DNA of 64,000 bases, taken from contig NZ_JACCBV010000001.1 of the NCBI RefSeq assembly GCF_013409785.1, forward strand, positions 2,790,001 through 2,854,000, in the 5' to 3' direction. Each line of letters starts with the position of its first letter. Position 1 is the first letter of the stretch. The notes below the pieces were generated by a model. That model did not search any database, was not told the DNA's origin, and saw only the letters and a program-made list of their open reading frames with translations. The translations under genes and the position numbers were made by a program. Of the stretch, positions 34,439 through 42,663 are shown piece by piece. The stretch is from Microbacterium immunditiarum (lineage in GTDB: Bacteria > Actinomycetota > Actinomycetes > Actinomycetales > Microbacteriaceae).

Positions 34439-35374
34439 ATGCCCGGCCGCCTCATGCTGCTCGACAGCGCTTCGCTCTATTTCCGCGCGTTCTACGGCGT
34501 ACCCGACTCGGTGCGCTCCCCCGACGGCACGCCGGTCAACGCGGTGCGCGGGTTCCTCGACATCATCGCGCGGCTCGTGACGACGTACTCGCCCACCGAC
34601 CTCGTCGCGTGCTGGGACGACGACTGGCGCCCGCAGTGGCGCGTCGACCTCATCCCGTCATACAAGACGCACCGCGTGGCGCAGGTCGTCGAGGGCGCGC
34701 CCGACATCGAGGTCGTGCCCGAGGCGCTCGAGGCACAGGTGCCCGTCATCCGCGAGGCGCTCGCGGCGGTCGGCATCGTCATCGTCGGAGCGGCCGAGCA
34801 CGAGGCCGACGACGTGATCGGCACGCTCGCGACCCGGGCGAGGCAGCCCGTCGACGTCGTCACGGGCGATCGCGACCTCTTCCAGCTCGTCGACGATTCG
34901 CGGGACGTGCGGGTCATCTACACCGCCCGCGGCATGAGCAACCTCGAGGTCGTCACCGACGAGACCGTCGTCAAGAAGTACGGGGTGCTTCCGCAGCAGT
35001 ACGCGGATTTCGCGACGCTGCGCGGCGACTCGTCCGACGGCCTTCCCGGCGTGGCGGGCATCGGCGAGAAGTCGGCAGCGGGGCTCCTCGCCACCTACGG
35101 CGACCTTCCGGGGATCCTGGCCGCGGCCGACAGCGGCGAGGGCGGCATGAGCGCCGGCGTGCGCGCCAAGATCGAGGCCGGCCTTCCCTATCTCGCCGTC
35201 GCACCGACCGTCGTGGGGGTCGTGCGCGACCTCGATCTGCCCGAGGTCGACGCGCGTCTGCGTCCGCTCGACGAATCGGCGAAGGCGGATGCCGCCGGCT
35301 TCGCCGGCCGCTGGGGACTCGGCGGCGCGATGACGCGGCTCATCGACGCGCTCGACCGCGTCGAGGCAGGCTAG
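34439..35374 (+). CDS. Stand-alone 5'-3' exonuclease (PolI small-fragment type)
   Basis: A 311-residue FEN-like nuclease related to the 5' nuclease domain of DNA polymerase I. Metal-binding acids are in LMLLDSASLYFRAFYG, ACWDDDWRPQWR, HEADDVIGTLA and VVTGDRDLFQLVDD; the H3TH region is LRGDSSDGLPGVAGIGEKSAAGLL. It would process Okazaki-fragment flaps. CAGGAT ends six bases before the ATG and no ribosome binding site is present, so it may be leaderless. The stop overlaps the end of the convergent MFS gene by four bases. Confidence 0.93.
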   Translation: MPGRLMLLDSASLYFRAFYGVPDSVRSPDGTPVNAVRGFLDIIARLVTTYSPTDLVACWDDDWRPQWRVDLIPSYKTHRVAQVVEGAPDIEVVPEALEAQVPVIREALAAVGIVIVGAAEHEADDVIGTLATRARQPVDVVTGDRDLFQLVDDSRDVRVIYTARGMSNLEVVTDETVVKKYGVLPQQYADFATLRGDSSDGLPGVAGIGEKSAAGLLATYGDLPGILAAADSGEGGMSAGVRAKIEAGLPYLAVAPTVVGVVRDLDLPEVDARLRPLDESAKADAAGFAGRWGLGGAMTRLIDALDRVEAG

Positions 35375-36663
35375 CGCCTGGGCCGTCCGGCTGCGGCGAT
35401 CGCGGCCAGCAGCGTCGCGCAGTAGCCGATCGCGAGGATGAGCAGGAGCACGAGGGCAGCCGTCCACTCCCCCGTCGCCTCGTGCAGCGCGCCCACGACG
35501 GGTGCGCCGAGGGCCCCGACCGCGTATCCGAAGCCCTGAACGAGCGCCGACAGTCCGGCTGCCTCGGCGTCGTCGCGCGCGACCGCGACGAGCGCCGAGA
35601 AGATGACGACGAACCCGCCCGCGTGGCCGATCGCGCCGACCGCGAGCCACACCCACAGCGATCCGGGCGCGGCGAGGAGCCCGATCGTCACGACGAGCCA
35701 CGACGCGCAGATCACGAGCGGCGTGACGATCCGCGGTGTGAACCGCATGAGCAGCGGCACGAGGAACGCCCCCGCGATGCCGACGCCCTGATAGACGGAT
35801 GCGATCGCGCCGGCGGATGCCGCGTCGAGCTGCAGCTCGTCGGCGGCGAACGTCGGCAGCCACGTGGACAGCGCGTAGTAGATCGTGCACTGAAGCGCGA
35901 AGGATGCGACGAGGAGCCAGGCCACGGGGCGGCGGAGCATCCGTCGCTCCCCGCCTCGACGCGTCACGACCGGCAGCGGTCCCGTGAGGATGTCGGGATC
36001 GACGTCCCGGCCGGGGGCGGATGAGGACGCGGCCGGCGCCGGGACGCCGGAGTACAGCTCGTCCGGGTCGTCGCCGGCACGCCGCTCGCGCTGGAGGTGC
36101 GCCGCCCACACGATGATCCCGGCGATCGTGATGACCGACCAGGTGAGCAGCGCCGCGGGCCAGCCGATCACCGACGCGAGGGGCGCCGTGAGCAGCGATG
36201 TGATGAGCGAGCCGGCATTGAGCATCGCGGCGTACGCCGCCGTCACGATCGCGACCCGTTCGGGCCGCACGTCGCGCCGGATGATCACCGGGATCACGAC
36301 GTTGCCGATCGTGATCGACGCGCCGATGACGACCATCCCGACGAGCATCGAGCCGAACCCCGGGAGGGCGCGCACGAACGTGCCGAGGAGGACGCCGCTG
36401 AGCGAGACGACGAGCGCGGTCTCGGCGCCCGCCCTCCGGATCACGACCGCCGCGACCGGCGTGAGCAGCGCGAACATGAGCACGGGAGCCGTTGTGAGCA
36501 GGCCCGCCGCGGCGGCTCCGACATCGAGGTCGCGCTCGATGTCGGTGAGCACCGGGGTCGGTGCGACGATCGGGCCTCGCAGGCTCAGCGCCGCGACGAG
36601 AACGCCCGTGATCACGAGCCAGGGCATCCCGCTTCTCGCGTGGGATGCCGGGCGCGCGCTCAC
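35371..36663 (-). CDS. MFS transporter, CynX/NimT-like
   Basis: A 430-residue transporter with 12 membrane segments. WLVITGVLVAALSLRGPIVAPTPVLTDIERDLDVGAAAAGLLTTAPVLMFAL is typical of the cyanate/2-nitroimidazole group. A polar cytoplasmic loop of about 50 residues (RERRAGDDPDELYSG to RRGGERRMLRR) separates the two halves. It starts with GTG and the substrate is unknown. Confidence 0.87.
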   Translation of the reverse strand: MSARPASHARSGMPWLVITGVLVAALSLRGPIVAPTPVLTDIERDLDVGAAAAGLLTTAPVLMFALLTPVAAVVIRRAGAETALVVSLSGVLLGTFVRALPGFGSMLVGMVVIGASITIGNVVIPVIIRRDVRPERVAIVTAAYAAMLNAGSLITSLLTAPLASVIGWPAALLTWSVITIAGIIVWAAHLQRERRAGDDPDELYSGVPAPAASSSAPGRDVDPDILTGPLPVVTRRGGERRMLRRPVAWLLVASFALQCTIYYALSTWLPTFAADELQLDAASAGAIASVYQGVGIAGAFLVPLLMRFTPRIVTPLVICASWLVVTIGLLAAPGSLWVWLAVGAIGHAGGFVVIFSALVAVARDDAEAAGLSALVQGFGYAVGALGAPVVGALHEATGEWTAALVLLLILAIGYCATLLAAIAAAGRPRR

Positions 36664-36672
36664 CTCACGAGT

Positions 36673-37182
36673 CTAGGCGGCGGCCTCCAGGCGGAGCCCT
36701 GTCGCGATGGCGTTGCGAGCCCAGCGGTAGTGGTTGCCGCCGCACTCGAGCGCCAGCTCGCCGAGCGGCGACCCCTGCGTCCACGGATGGCTGTCGGCGT
36801 CGCTGAGCTCGGAGTCGGAGTGGAGCGCCACGTCCGCCTGCAGCGACTGATGCGAAGCCTTCAGCAGCGCGAGCAGATCGTGCAGGCTCGTGCCCTGCCA
36901 CTGCTGACGCAGGTCCTCGTTGAGCTCCGCCAACTGCGACCACGAGTAGCCGTCGGCCGGGATCGCGGGGATGCCGCCCGTCGTCCCCTCGGCGTACCAG
37001 CCCTCGAAGAGGATGTGCCACGCGTGCAGATGGGCCACGACGTCCCGCACATTGCGATCGCGGGCGTCGCCGGCGAACTCCTCATCGAGGCGCTCGGGCG
37101 GCAGCGAGTCGATCAGTGCCATGAGCGCCTCGAACTCCTCGTCGTTGCGCTCGAGCAGCTCGTCTCTCGTGAAGTCCACCAT
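36673..37182 (-). CDS. ClbS/DfsB family four-helix protein
   Basis: A 169-residue protein with the DinB-like fold: FTRDELLERNDEEFEALMALIDSLP, the conserved RDVVAHLHAWHILFEGWY and ECGGNHYRWARNAI. ClbS protects E. coli from colibactin, but most relatives have unknown roles. It ends 10 bp before the upstream start of the MFS transporter gene and may be in its operon. Confidence 0.82.
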   Translation of the reverse strand: MVDFTRDELLERNDEEFEALMALIDSLPPERLDEEFAGDARDRNVRDVVAHLHAWHILFEGWYAEGTTGGIPAIPADGYSWSQLAELNEDLRQQWQGTSLHDLLALLKASHQSLQADVALHSDSELSDADSHPWTQGSPLGELALECGGNHYRWARNAIATGLRLEAAA

Positions 37183-37222
37183 CCTCCGAAAGTACCCCGG
37201 GCCGGCGGCGTTCGGCGAGGGC

Positions 37223-38218
37223 TCATCGCGGCCTTCGCAGCCATTCGCGCAGCCGCTTCAGCGGCCACGTCGTGACGATCCTGTCGGCGGGGATGCCCGC
37301 GCGCTCGGCGCGCTCCGCCCCATAATCGATGAGCGAGAGCTGGCCGGGCGCGTGTGCGTCGGAGTCGATCGAGAAGAGGCATCCGATCTCGAGGGCGAGC
37401 GCGAGGAGGTCGTCGGGCGGATCCTGCCGCTCCGGCCGGGAGTTGATCTCGACGGCGACGCCGTGCTCGGCGCACGCCTCGAACACCGCCCGCGCGTCGA
37501 ATGCCGACTGCGGTCGGGTGCCCCGTGAGCCCTCGACGAGGCGACCCGTCACGTGGCCGAGCACGTCGGTCCGCGGATTCGACACGGCCCGGATGAACCG
37601 GCGGGTCATCGGCCCGGCCTCCATGCGCAGCTTCGAGTGCGCCGACGCCACGACGACGTCGAGCTCGTCGAGCAGCTCGGGCTCCTGGTCGAGCGCCCCG
37701 TCGTCGAGGATATCGACCTCGATTCCCCACAGCAGCGTGAACCGCTCGTCGCGGAACCCCTCCACGACCTCGCGCTGCGCCCGCAGCCGCTCGGGCGAGA
37801 GTCCGTTCGCGACGCGCAGGCGCGGCGAGTGATCGGTGAGGGCGACGTACTCGTGCCCGAGGATGCGCGCCGTCTCGACCATGAGGTCGATCGAGGTGAG
37901 CCCGTCCGACCAATCGCTGTGACTGTGCAGGTCGCCGCGAAGCAGCGCCCGCAGTTGCGACTCGCGCTGCACCCCGGCCCGCTCGCGCAGGTCCGCGAGA
38001 TAGGCGGGGACGCCGCCCGCGAGCGCCTCCTGGATCACCGCGAAGGTCGACTCGCCGACGCCCTTGAGGCGACGGACGGATGCGGCGTCCCGAAGCTGCT
38101 CGTCGTTCAGGCCCGCGATCGCGTCGGCGGCGGCGCGGAACGCCTTCGACTTGTAACGCGACGACCGCTCACGCTCGAGCAGGGTCGCGATCTCGATGAG
38201 CGCCTCACGCGGGTGCAT
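37223..38218 (-). CDS. PHP-domain phosphoesterase with N-terminal helix-hairpin-helix (PolX-like)
   Basis: A 331-residue protein. The first 100 residues are PolX-like helices with a hairpin motif (VRRLKGVGESTFAVIQEAL). The PHP domain follows, with metal ligands in RGDLHSHSDWSDG, VALTDHSPRL, GIEVDILDDG, VVASAHSKL, VLGHVTGR and SIDSDAHAPGQL. The nucleotidyltransferase domain of DNA polymerase X is missing, so it may act as a phosphatase or 3'-5' exonuclease. Confidence 0.88.
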   Translation of the reverse strand: MHPREALIEIATLLERERSSRYKSKAFRAAADAIAGLNDEQLRDAASVRRLKGVGESTFAVIQEALAGGVPAYLADLRERAGVQRESQLRALLRGDLHSHSDWSDGLTSIDLMVETARILGHEYVALTDHSPRLRVANGLSPERLRAQREVVEGFRDERFTLLWGIEVDILDDGALDQEPELLDELDVVVASAHSKLRMEAGPMTRRFIRAVSNPRTDVLGHVTGRLVEGSRGTRPQSAFDARAVFEACAEHGVAVEINSRPERQDPPDDLLALALEIGCLFSIDSDAHAPGQLSLIDYGAERAERAGIPADRIVTTWPLKRLREWLRRPR

Positions 38219-38256
38219 CGCAGTCTCCGCGGGAAGCGCCGATCATGCCGAGCGGC

Positions 38257-38760
38257 TCACTCCGCCGGCCCGGCGAAAGACGACCGCTTCACGACGACGG
38301 GCGCCGTGGCGAGGCGGTGCAGCGCCCATCCGAACATGATCGAGAGCACGCCGACCGCCGCCGCGAAGGCGGACACGCCGTACGACACGACCGACGTGAA
38401 CAGCGACGCCCGCAAGAACGACGCGTTCATCATCGTCGCGCGCATCGGGTCGTCCTGCGGCAGCTCGGCGTACGTCTGGCCGCCGGAGGCCTCGAGCGCA
38501 TGGCGGTTGATGATGTCGGCCTGCACATAGGCGGTGAACGGGCCGGTCACCTGCTGACCCTGGAACGCCATCGCGTCGTCGGGGATCGTGATGTTCTCGG
38601 CCCGCAGCTGCGTCGTCACGACGATCCACACGATGATCGCGACGACGATCAGCGCGATGCCGGCGAGGATGCCGAGGATCCCGACGACCTTCACGCCCCC
38701 GGTCGTGCGGGCGGGCGGTTCGATCGCGTCGGCGGCTTCGGGGGCGACGGCATCTGACAT
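38257..38760 (-). CDS. Conserved two- or three-segment membrane protein
   Basis: A 167-residue protein with membrane segments VVGILGILAGIALIVVAIIVWIVVTTQL and SLFTSVVSYGVSAFAAAVGVLSIMFGWALHRL around an external loop. The ATG at 38760 follows GAGGAG; an ATG at 38802 has no suitable site. Similar actinobacterial proteins are often mislabelled LigA. No function can be given. Confidence 0.78.
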   Translation of the reverse strand: MSDAVAPEAADAIEPPARTTGGVKVVGILGILAGIALIVVAIIVWIVVTTQLRAENITIPDDAMAFQGQQVTGPFTAYVQADIINRHALEASGGQTYAELPQDDPMRATMMNASFLRASLFTSVVSYGVSAFAAAVGVLSIMFGWALHRLATAPVVVKRSSFAGPAE

Positions 38761-38863
38761 GGCGAGCTCCTCTTTCGAAATCCCGAACGGATGCTGCGGC
38801 AAACCTAGCGTCCGCCTGCGACGCGCCGCCAGAGCGTTGCGCGCGTGTGCGAAGACGGGGAGA

Positions 38864-39928
38864 TCAGGCGGATGCCAGAGACTTCGTGACCTCGATCCAC
38901 TGGTCGAGCGTGGCAGCCGCCTTGCCCTCGTCGATCGCGGCGGCCCCCAGCTCCATCGCCTCCGCGAGACGTTCGAGGACCGGACGCTGGACCTCGGATG
39001 CGTCGCGGAACAGGCGGTACGCGACGATGCCTGCGGCGGCGTTCAGCAGCACGATGTCGCGCACCGGGCCCTTCTCGCCCCCGAGCACGCGCCGCACCAC
39101 CTCGGCGTTGTGCGCGGGGTCGCCGCCGAGCAGGTCGTCGATGTCGGCGAGCGGGATGCCGAGGTCCCTCGGGTCGAGGTCGTGCTCGTGGATGTCGCCG
39201 CGGCTGACCTCCCACAGGCGGCTGTGGCCGGTCGTGGTGAGCTCGTCCAGGCCGTCGTCGCCGCGGAACACGAGCGCCGTCGCACCGCGCGTGCGGAACA
39301 CACCCGTGATGAGCGGCACGCGGTCGAGGTGCGCGACGCCGACCGCGTTCGCCTCCGCCCGGGCCGGGTTGCACAGCGGGCCCAGGAAATTGAAGACCGT
39401 CGGCACGCCGAGCTCGGCGCGCGTCGGACCCGCGTGCCGGAACCCGGGGTGGAAGGCCGTCGCGAACACGAAGGTGAGCCCGGCCCGGTCCAGCGTCGCA
39501 GCGACCGCCTCGGGCGAGAGCCCGAGATCGACGCCGAGCTCGCGGAGCACGTCCGACGAGCCGGACGAGCTGCTGGCCGCCTTGTTGCCGTGCTTGACGA
39601 CGGGTATCCCGGATGCCGCGGCCACGATCGCCGCGGTCGTCGACACGTTCACAGTGCCGAACCGGTCGCCACCCGTCCCGACGATGTCGAGCACGTCGGG
39701 CGACACGGGAAGCGGAAGCGCGGCCTCGAGGATCGCGTCGCGGAATCCGACGATCTCGTCGACCGTCTCGCCTTTCGCGCGCAGCGCCACGAGGAACGCG
39801 CCGAGCCGGGACGGCGTCGCCGCCCCGCTCATGATCTGGCGCATCGCCCATGTCGACTCCGACACGCTGAGGTCCCTGCCGTCGAGCAGGCTCGAGAGGA
39901 TCTCCGGCCACGAGTACAGCTCCGCCAT
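38864..39928 (-). CDS. trpD: Anthranilate phosphoribosyltransferase TrpD
   Basis: Joins anthranilate to PRPP in tryptophan synthesis. 354 residues, normal length, with the PRPP motif DIVGTGGDRFGTVNVSTTAAI, VVKHGNKAASSSSGSSDVL and PTVFNFLGPLCNPA. The ATG at 39928 begins the canonical sequence although the frame stays open to 40834 through the divergent ctaE. A possible -10 (TAGGCT) lies eight bases upstream. trpD beside ctaE-qcr is a frequent actinobacterial order. Confidence 0.96.
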   Translation of the reverse strand: MAELYSWPEILSSLLDGRDLSVSESTWAMRQIMSGAATPSRLGAFLVALRAKGETVDEIVGFRDAILEAALPLPVSPDVLDIVGTGGDRFGTVNVSTTAAIVAAASGIPVVKHGNKAASSSSGSSDVLRELGVDLGLSPEAVAATLDRAGLTFVFATAFHPGFRHAGPTRAELGVPTVFNFLGPLCNPARAEANAVGVAHLDRVPLITGVFRTRGATALVFRGDDGLDELTTTGHSRLWEVSRGDIHEHDLDPRDLGIPLADIDDLLGGDPAHNAEVVRRVLGGEKGPVRDIVLLNAAAGIVAYRLFRDASEVQRPVLERLAEAMELGAAAIDEGKAAATLDQWIEVTKSLASA

Positions 39929-40081
39929 GATCCAGAAGCCTAGTGCGCGGCCGGACACGCCGACTGCCAAGGGCCCTCGGCGGTCTCGCGGCGACTTGCC
40001 AGCGCACTCCGAGAAGGCCCGAAGTTGCCACTCAGGCCCGCTGGATGGTTGGCGGTGCGTGATGCGTCTCTCAGGATCAGC

Positions 40082-40087
40082 CATAAT
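40082..40087 (+). promoter_or_regulatory. -10 box CATAAT of a probable leaderless promoter
   Basis: CATAAT ends six bases before the ctaE GTG. It would start the ctaE-qcrCAB transcript at the first codon. No -35 hexamer is recognisable. Confidence 0.6.
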
Positions 40088-40093
40088 GGGGAC

Positions 40094-40729
40094 GTGACGA
40101 GCACGCCAGCGACCTATTCCCAGGCCATGCGATCCGTCAAGCGTCCCGATCCGGTCGCTGTCGGAACGATCGTGTGGCTCGGCAGCGAGGTGATGTTCTT
40201 CGCGGGTCTCTTCGCGATCTACTTCACCCTGCGGGCCACCTCCCCTGAACTGTGGGCGGACCGCACCGCGCTGCTGAACATCCCCTTCGCCGCCGTGAAC
40301 ACGCTCATCCTGGTGCTTTCGAGCTTCACCTGCCAGATGGGCGTCTTCGCCGCCGAGCGCTTCCAGCCGTACCGCACGAGCGGGTTCTGGAACATCCGCC
40401 GATGGGGCATGGTCGAGTGGTTCTTCCTCACCTTCTTCATGGGCGCGGTGTTCGTGTCCGGCCAGGTCTGGGAGTACGCGCAGCTGGTGACCGAGGGCAT
40501 GCCCATCCAGGCAGACTCCTACGCGTCGGCCTTCTACCTCACGACGGGCTTCCACGCCCTGCACGTGACGGGCGGTCTCATCGCGTTCCTGCTCGTCATC
40601 GGCCGCGCGTACGCGGTCCGCAACTTCGGGCGCAAGGAGATGACGTCCTCGATCGTCGTGTCGTACTACTGGCACTTCGTGGACGTCGTCTGGATCGCGC
40701 TGTTCATCGTCATCTACTTCCTGAGATAG
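40094..40729 (+). CDS. ctaE: Cytochrome c oxidase subunit III
   Basis: Membrane subunit of the aa3-type oxidase, 211 residues with five segments ([89 protein letters not shown]). GTG at 40094 is chosen over an in-frame ATG at 40025 because it follows a -10 box and matches the family start. It is the first gene of the ctaE-qcrCAB operon. Confidence 0.95.
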   Translation: MTSTPATYSQAMRSVKRPDPVAVGTIVWLGSEVMFFAGLFAIYFTLRATSPELWADRTALLNIPFAAVNTLILVLSSFTCQMGVFAAERFQPYRTSGFWNIRRWGMVEWFFLTFFMGAVFVSGQVWEYAQLVTEGMPIQADSYASAFYLTTGFHALHVTGGLIAFLLVIGRAYAVRNFGRKEMTSSIVVSYYWHFVDVVWIALFIVIYFLR

Positions 40730-40748
40730 AGCGGAGCGGAATCCCGAC

Positions 40749-41549
40749 ATGGCACGAGAGAGCAAGCGCCGCTCGAACGGGCGCCGGAGTCCCTGGGCGG
40801 CGGCCGCCCTCATCGGTATCGGCCTCCTGATCACCGGTGGCGTCTACGCCGGGGCGTCGGCGGCGATGGCCGCCACGGCGGAGCCGTCTGCCTCGAGCAC
40901 CCTGACCGTCGAGGACGGCAAGCTGCTGTTCCAGGCGAACTGCGCCACCTGCCACGGTCTCAGCCTCGAGGGGACCCCGAACGGCCCGTCGCTGTTCGGC
41001 GTGGGTGAGCTGTCGGTCGAGTTCCAGCTCGCGACCGGACGCATGCCGCTGCAGATGCAGGGGCCGCAGGCACCGCAGAAGGCCCCGCAGTTCACCGAGG
41101 ACCAGATCGAGGCGATCGCGGCCTACGTGCAGTCGACCTCGCCCGGGCCGACCTACCCCGACCCCGAGGTGCTCGATGGCGAGGGCGACATCGCGCGCGG
41201 AGCCGAGCTGTTCCGCATCAACTGCGCGATGTGCCACAACGTCGCCGCCGCGGGCGGCGCGCTCACCGAGGGCAAGTACGCCCCCGCCCTCCACACCACG
41301 AGCCCGCTGCACATGTACGCGGCGATGGTGACCGGCCCGCAGAACATGCCCGTGTTCAGCGACATGAACCTCTCGCTCGAAGACAAGCGCGACATCATCT
41401 CCGCGCTCATCTTCCTGCAGCAGGAGGAATCGGCCGGCGGCTTCACACTCGGCTCGCTGGGCCCGGTCTCGGAGGGCCTGTTCATCTGGATCTTCGGCAT
41501 CGGCGCGCTGATCGCCATCACCGTGTGGATCACGGCGAAGTCCAACTGA
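40749..41549 (+). CDS. qcrC: Di-haem cytochrome c subunit QcrC
   Basis: Electron carrier of the actinobacterial bcc complex that passes electrons straight to the aa3 oxidase without soluble cytochrome c. 266 residues: an N-terminal membrane segment (AAALIGIGLLITGGVYAGA), two haem sites (CATCH and CAMCH) with probable Met ligands (GRMPLQMQG; PQNMPVFSD), and a C-terminal anchor (LFIWIFGIGALIAITVWI). It follows ctaE by 19 bp. Confidence 0.97.
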   Translation: MARESKRRSNGRRSPWAAAALIGIGLLITGGVYAGASAAMAATAEPSASSTLTVEDGKLLFQANCATCHGLSLEGTPNGPSLFGVGELSVEFQLATGRMPLQMQGPQAPQKAPQFTEDQIEAIAAYVQSTSPGPTYPDPEVLDGEGDIARGAELFRINCAMCHNVAAAGGALTEGKYAPALHTTSPLHMYAAMVTGPQNMPVFSDMNLSLEDKRDIISALIFLQQEESAGGFTLGSLGPVSEGLFIWIFGIGALIAITVWITAKSN

Positions 41550-41583
41550 ATCGACGACGACACTCACGCGAAGAGGACACAGC

Positions 41584-42663
41584 ATGGCACACGAGGAAGA
41601 CCCGCTCGAGCACGAGAGGGCCTCCTGGAAGCCCTCACCGGGGCTCGCGGTCGCCGTCAGCGACCCCGTGAAGACGCCGGACCTGCCGCCCCACCGGGCG
41701 CGCATGACCGACAAGGACCCGGTCGCGATGAAGCGCGCCGTGCGGACGATCTACACGCTGTTCTACCTGTCGGTGGCGGCGAGCGTCTTCTCCGTGGCGG
41801 CCTACATCATCTTCCCGATCGAGAGCGGCCGGATCGCGGACATCCGCTACAACAACCTCTTCGTCGGACTCGGCATCGCACTCGCGCTGCTGGCCCTGGG
41901 CATCGGCGCGATCCACTGGTCGAAGGCCGTCATGTCCGACAAGGAGTTCATCGAGCCGCGGCACGCCACGCGCGGCCGTGACTCGACGCGCGAGTCCGCG
42001 GTCAAGGCCTTCGCCGACGCGAACGAAGAGTCGGGCTTCGGCCGTCGCGCGATGATCCGCAACTCGCTGTTCGCGGCCCTCATCGCCTCGGTGGTCCCCG
42101 GCATCGCCCTGTTCCGCGGACTGGCCCCGCAGAACAGCCCGACGAACGCGATCGCGGGCGACCCGGTCGCGCTGCTGTCCCACACGATGTGGGAGGAGGG
42201 CATGCGCCTCGCGCGCGACCCCGAGGGCACTCCGATCCGCGCCGCGGACGTCACGCTCGGCTCGGCAATGCACGTGATCCCCGAGAACCTCGCGGAGATG
42301 GGTCACGACGAGGGCTACCTCGAAGAGAAGGCCAAGGCGATCGTGCTGGTCATGCGCCTGCTGCCCGAGCAGCTCGTCGAGGCCGAAGACCGCAAGGACT
42401 GGTCGTATGACGGCATCGTGGCCTACTCGAAGGTCTGCACGCACGTCGGATGCCCGGTCGCCCTGTACGAGCAGCAGACGCATCATCTGCTGTGCCCGTG
42501 CCACCAGTCACAGTTCGATGTCACGCGCGGCGCGGCCGTGATCTTCGGACCGGCGGCACGTCCCCTGCCGCAGCTGCCCATCACGGTCGACGACGAGGGC
42601 TATCTCGTCGCCCGCAGCGACTTCACCGAGCCCGTCGGCCCGAGCTTCTGGGAGCGCCATTGA
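41584..42663 (+). CDS. qcrA: Rieske iron-sulphur subunit QcrA
   Basis: Rieske subunit of the bcc complex, 359 residues. Three membrane segments come first, as in other actinobacteria; a twin-arginine motif before the third (GFGRRAMIRNSLFAALIASVVPGIAL) fits Tat export of the cluster domain. The 2Fe-2S ligands are in CTHVGCPVAL and CPCHQSQFD. The stop overlaps the TTG of qcrB. Confidence 0.97.
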   Translation: MAHEEDPLEHERASWKPSPGLAVAVSDPVKTPDLPPHRARMTDKDPVAMKRAVRTIYTLFYLSVAASVFSVAAYIIFPIESGRIADIRYNNLFVGLGIALALLALGIGAIHWSKAVMSDKEFIEPRHATRGRDSTRESAVKAFADANEESGFGRRAMIRNSLFAALIASVVPGIALFRGLAPQNSPTNAIAGDPVALLSHTMWEEGMRLARDPEGTPIRAADVTLGSAMHVIPENLAEMGHDEGYLEEKAKAIVLVMRLLPEQLVEAEDRKDWSYDGIVAYSKVCTHVGCPVALYEQQTHHLLCPCHQSQFDVTRGAAVIFGPAARPLPQLPITVDDEGYLVARSDFTEPVGPSFWERH

